Source: CAVXEH01 sp963805645
Lineage (GTDB): Bacteria > Chloroflexota > Limnocylindria > QHBO01
NCBI GenBank assembly: GCA_963805645.1
Contig: CAWDVA010000005.1
Coordinates: forward strand, 248,001-312,000
Reading direction: 5' to 3'
DNA: 64,000 bases
Shown: in pieces, positions 62,175-64,000 of the stretch
Layout of the letters: each line of letters starts with the position of its first letter
Position numbering within the stretch: the stretch's first letter is position 1
Notes under the pieces: model-generated
The model's database searches: none
Seen by the model: the letters and a program-made list of their open reading frames with translations, nothing else
What the model was told of the DNA's origin: nothing
Position numbers and translations under genes: made by a program

Positions 62175-62792
62175 ATGGACGTCCTCACCGATACCGCGAC
62201 GCCGCGACCGACCTCCCGGGACGCCACGGAGGCCCTGGCGACCGCGACGACCCGCCGGAGCGTCGAGCGCGCCCTGCTCCGGGAGGTGCTCATGGGCGCG
62301 CAGGACAACCTGACCAACGTTCTCGCCGTGGTGCTGGGCGTGGCCGTGGGCGCCGGCCGGGCCGACATGGTGGCGCTGGCCGGTCTCGCCGCGGGCATCG
62401 CCGAGGCGATCTCGATGGGCGGTGTCCTCTACACCGGAACCCAGGCGGACCGTGACCTGGACGCCCAGGCCGTCCGGGAGGGCGCCATCACCCTCGCCCA
62501 GGAGACCACCTCGGCTCGCCCCCGCCTGACCCCGTTCCAGGCCGGCGCGGTCACCTTCGGCGCGGGCATGGTCGCCGGCCTGGTGCCGCTCGTGCCCTTC
62601 ATGGTCCTGCCGCTCATCCCGGCCATGGCCGTGTGCGTGGGCATCTCCATCGTGGCGCTGTTCGGGCTCGGCACCTGGACGGCGTCCGTCACCGGACGAT
62701 CACGGCTCAGGGACGGCATCCGCCTGGTCGTGATCGCGGGGACCGCGGCGATCGCCGCGGCGATCGTCGGCGCCATCCTGCGCATCGACTGA
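62175..62792 (+). CDS. VIT1/CCC1 family iron/manganese transporter
   Basis: A 205-aa membrane protein with five helices. The N-terminal EVLMGAQDNLTNVLAVVLGVAVGAG, SMGGVLYT and the middle charged segment (DRDLDAQAVREG) match the Ccc1/VIT1 family, which sequesters Fe2+ or Mn2+ across a membrane. AAAGG lies 3 nt before ATG 62175, a short spacing; a TACACA box upstream could also give a near-leaderless start. It is divergent from the ferredoxin gene and convergent with the HIT gene. Confidence 0.88.
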   Translation: MDVLTDTATPRPTSRDATEALATATTRRSVERALLREVLMGAQDNLTNVLAVVLGVAVGAGRADMVALAGLAAGIAEAISMGGVLYTGTQADRDLDAQAVREGAITLAQETTSARPRLTPFQAGAVTFGAGMVAGLVPLVPFMVLPLIPAMAVCVGISIVALFGLGTWTASVTGRSRLRDGIRLVVIAGTAAIAAAIVGAILRID

Positions 62793-62819
62793 CCGCGTTA
62801 CCGCGGCGGGGAGTCAGTC
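62787..62819. terminator. Stem-loop spanning the stop codons of the convergent CCC1 and HIT genes
   Basis: Outer arms GACTGAC / GTCAGTC (7 bp) with an inner CCGCG/CGCGG stem. Each outer arm contains the TGA stop of one gene. A bidirectional terminator is likely; there is no T tract. Confidence 0.4.
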
Positions 62820-63239
62820 CCCGGCGTCGAGCACGGCGCGGAGGCGCACCGCGGTGGCCGCCAGCTCGGGATCCGGCGAACGATCCGGAACAATGGGCGG
62901 GCGGAACCGGTCGCCACGCCACCGCGGCACCACGTGCAGGTGGACGTGGAAGACTGACTGGCCGGCATCTGCGCCGGTGCTGTGGAACAGGTTCAGCCCG
63001 CCAGGGTGAAAGGCGGCGTTGACCGCACCCGCCATCCGTACCGTGGTGGCCATGAGCGGCCCGGCAAGCTCGTCGGGAAGGTCCCAGAGGTTCGCGACGT
63101 GCCGTCGCGGGATGACGAGGACATGTCCGGGGGCGAGCGGTGCGATGTCGAGGAAGGCGACCGTCAGATCATCGGCGTACACGATCTCCGCCGGGGCAGC
63201 GCCGGCGACGATGGCGCAGAAGACGCAGATGTCAGCCAA
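62814..63239 (-). CDS. HIT-family nucleotide hydrolase/transferase
   Basis: A 141-aa protein with CVFCAIVAG near the N-terminus, PRRHVANLWDLP, and the histidine triad HVHLHVVPR (about residue 95). HIT proteins hydrolyse or transfer nucleotides from substrates such as AMP-lysine or diadenosine polyphosphates. There is no ATG near the conserved start; TTG 63239 (LADICVF) is the only sensible start. It overlaps the last 8 nt of gatA, so translation is probably coupled. Confidence 0.88.
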   Translation of the reverse strand: MADICVFCAIVAGAAPAEIVYADDLTVAFLDIAPLAPGHVLVIPRRHVANLWDLPDELAGPLMATTVRMAGAVNAAFHPGGLNLFHSTGADAGQSVFHVHLHVVPRWRGDRFRPPIVPDRSPDPELAATAVRLRAVLDAGD

Positions 63240-64000
63240 CTGCGGTCGGGGGCCGAAGACCGGCGAAGCCGGCGGCCGCCTCGTACGCCGCGGCGATCCG
63301 CAGCACCATCGGCTCGTCGAATGCGCGACCGATGACCTGGAGCCCAACCGGCAGGCCCTCCGAGAGGCCGCACGGAACGCTGATCCCGGGCAGGCCGGCG
63401 ATGTTCACCGGCAGGGTGCATGCATCGTTGAGGTACATCAGCAAGGGATCCTCGACCTTGGCGCCGATCTTGAATGCCACGCTTGGCGAGGTGGGCGCCA
63501 GGAGGGCATCCACGTCGGTGAGCACGCGGTCGAACTCCGCCTTGATGAGCGTTCGCACCTGCTGCGCCTTCACGTAGTAGGCGTCGTAGTAGCCGGCCGA
63601 AAGGGCGTAGGTCCCGAGCATGATGCGGCGCTTCACCTCCGGCCCGAAGCCGGCGCCGCGGGTCTGCAGGTAGTTCTCCAGCAGGTCGTCATCGCCAGCG
63701 GATAGGCCGAACTTCACTCCGTCGTAGCGGGCCAGGTTCGCGCTCGCCTCGGCCGGGCCGATGATGTAGTAGGTCGCGAGCCCCTTGTCGGTTGACGGCA
63801 GCGAGACGTCCACGATCTCCGCCCCCAGGCCGGCGAGCACCTCGATTGCCATCCGCACCGACCGTTCGACGCCGGGCTCCATCCCCCGCACGAAGTACTC
63901 GCGTGGCACGCCCAGGCGCAGGCCCTGCACGCCGTCCTCGAGAGTGGCGAGGTAGTCCGGCACCGGGACGTCCACGCTCGTCGAGTCACGCGGGTCGTGG
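63232..64000 (-). CDS. gatA: Asp-tRNA(Asn)/Glu-tRNA(Gln) amidotransferase subunit A (5' part beyond the window)
   Basis: The C-terminal 255 residues of a GatA amidase are present and the frame is open at the right edge (HDPRDSTSVDVPVPDY). Family segments seen: LGVPREYFVRGM, AYYVKAQQVRTLIKAEFDRV, LAPTSPSVAFKIG and LPVNIAGLPGISVPCGLSEGLPVGLQVIG. The catalytic Ser-Lys-Ser lies in the missing N-terminal half. The HIT gene starts within its last codons. gatC probably lies upstream, beyond the window. Confidence 0.95.
   Translation of the reverse strand, partial: HDPRDSTSVDVPVPDYLATLEDGVQGLRLGVPREYFVRGMEPGVERSVRMAIEVLAGLGAEIVDVSLPSTDKGLATYYIIGPAEASANLARYDGVKFGLSAGDDDLLENYLQTRGAGFGPEVKRRIMLGTYALSAGYYDAYYVKAQQVRTLIKAEFDRVLTDVDALLAPTSPSVAFKIGAKVEDPLLMYLNDACTLPVNIAGLPGISVPCGLSEGLPVGLQVIGRAFDEPMVLRIAAAYEAAAGFAGLRPPTAVG

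Overview
The window is about 64 kb of GC-rich bacterial chromosome (roughly 70% G+C by eye), gene-dense and mostly housekeeping, with no insertion sequence, prophage, CRISPR array or rRNA operon visible. The gene set (separate tatA/tatC, secD/secF, group II pyrF, coaE-mutM-polA, gatAB, an orphan Tad/Flp-like pilus module, many G/S/P/T-rich extracytoplasmic linkers) and the many apparently leaderless starts suggest a high-GC Chloroflexota-like lineage (Limnocylindria/Ellin6529 type). This is an inference; an actinobacterial-like relative cannot be excluded from the sequence alone.

Layout. 1-9.7 kb, all minus strand: uvrC, secD, secF, recJ, pyrF, tatA, tatC, a histone-deacetylase-family hydrolase and the 5' part of rapZ, many with 4-nt overlaps. 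9.8-20.9 kb: an LCP cell-wall ligase divergent from a short UvrD-like helicase; then a minus-strand repair block uvrB, a HicB-like protein, a frameshifted uracil-DNA glycosylase, a membrane protein, uvrA, a 48-aa membrane peptide and an HD-domain protein. 21-24.4 kb: TadE-like, TadG-like and CpaB genes on the plus strand. 24.5-29 kb: coaE, mutM, polA on the minus strand, then a small DnaJ protein. 29.5-34.4 kb: ECF sigma factor with zinc anti-sigma factor, tRNA-Leu(CAA), a secreted repeat protein, a zinc-ribbon membrane protein and a Rieske oxygenase. 34.5-37.2 kb: a three-gene polar amino-acid ABC importer. 37.3-42.5 kb: winged-helix protein, dnaE and a divergent uncharacterised gene. 42.5-49 kb: ArsR/SRPBCC/hydrolase operon with a clear operator, two DinB proteins, MarR regulator, and a membrane PAS-GGDEF-EAL protein. 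49-64 kb: two metallopeptidases, an inositol-monophosphatase/HisN-type phosphatase, a methyltransferase-gatB pair, an aminotransferase-DUF1684 operon, a SHOCT protein, a 7Fe ferredoxin with its reductase, a VIT1/CCC1 transporter, a HIT hydrolase and the 3' half of gatA.

How the genes work together. The first 30 kb hold nearly all of nucleotide excision repair (uvrA, uvrB, uvrC, a UvrD-like helicase, polA) plus base-excision glycosylases (mutM and a broken UDG) and recJ, alongside Sec/Tat export. The ferredoxin and reductase form an electron-transfer pair; gatA and gatB encode the Glu-tRNA(Gln)/Asp-tRNA(Asn) amidotransferase but lie in separate places. At least eleven genes have a TANNNT -10 box 6-7 nt before the start codon, which implies that leaderless transcripts are common in this organism. 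Best-supported unusual items: this leaderless pattern, the ArsR promoter/operator overlap, the one-base frameshift in the UDG gene that fuses it in frame to its neighbour, and the orphan Tad-like module.
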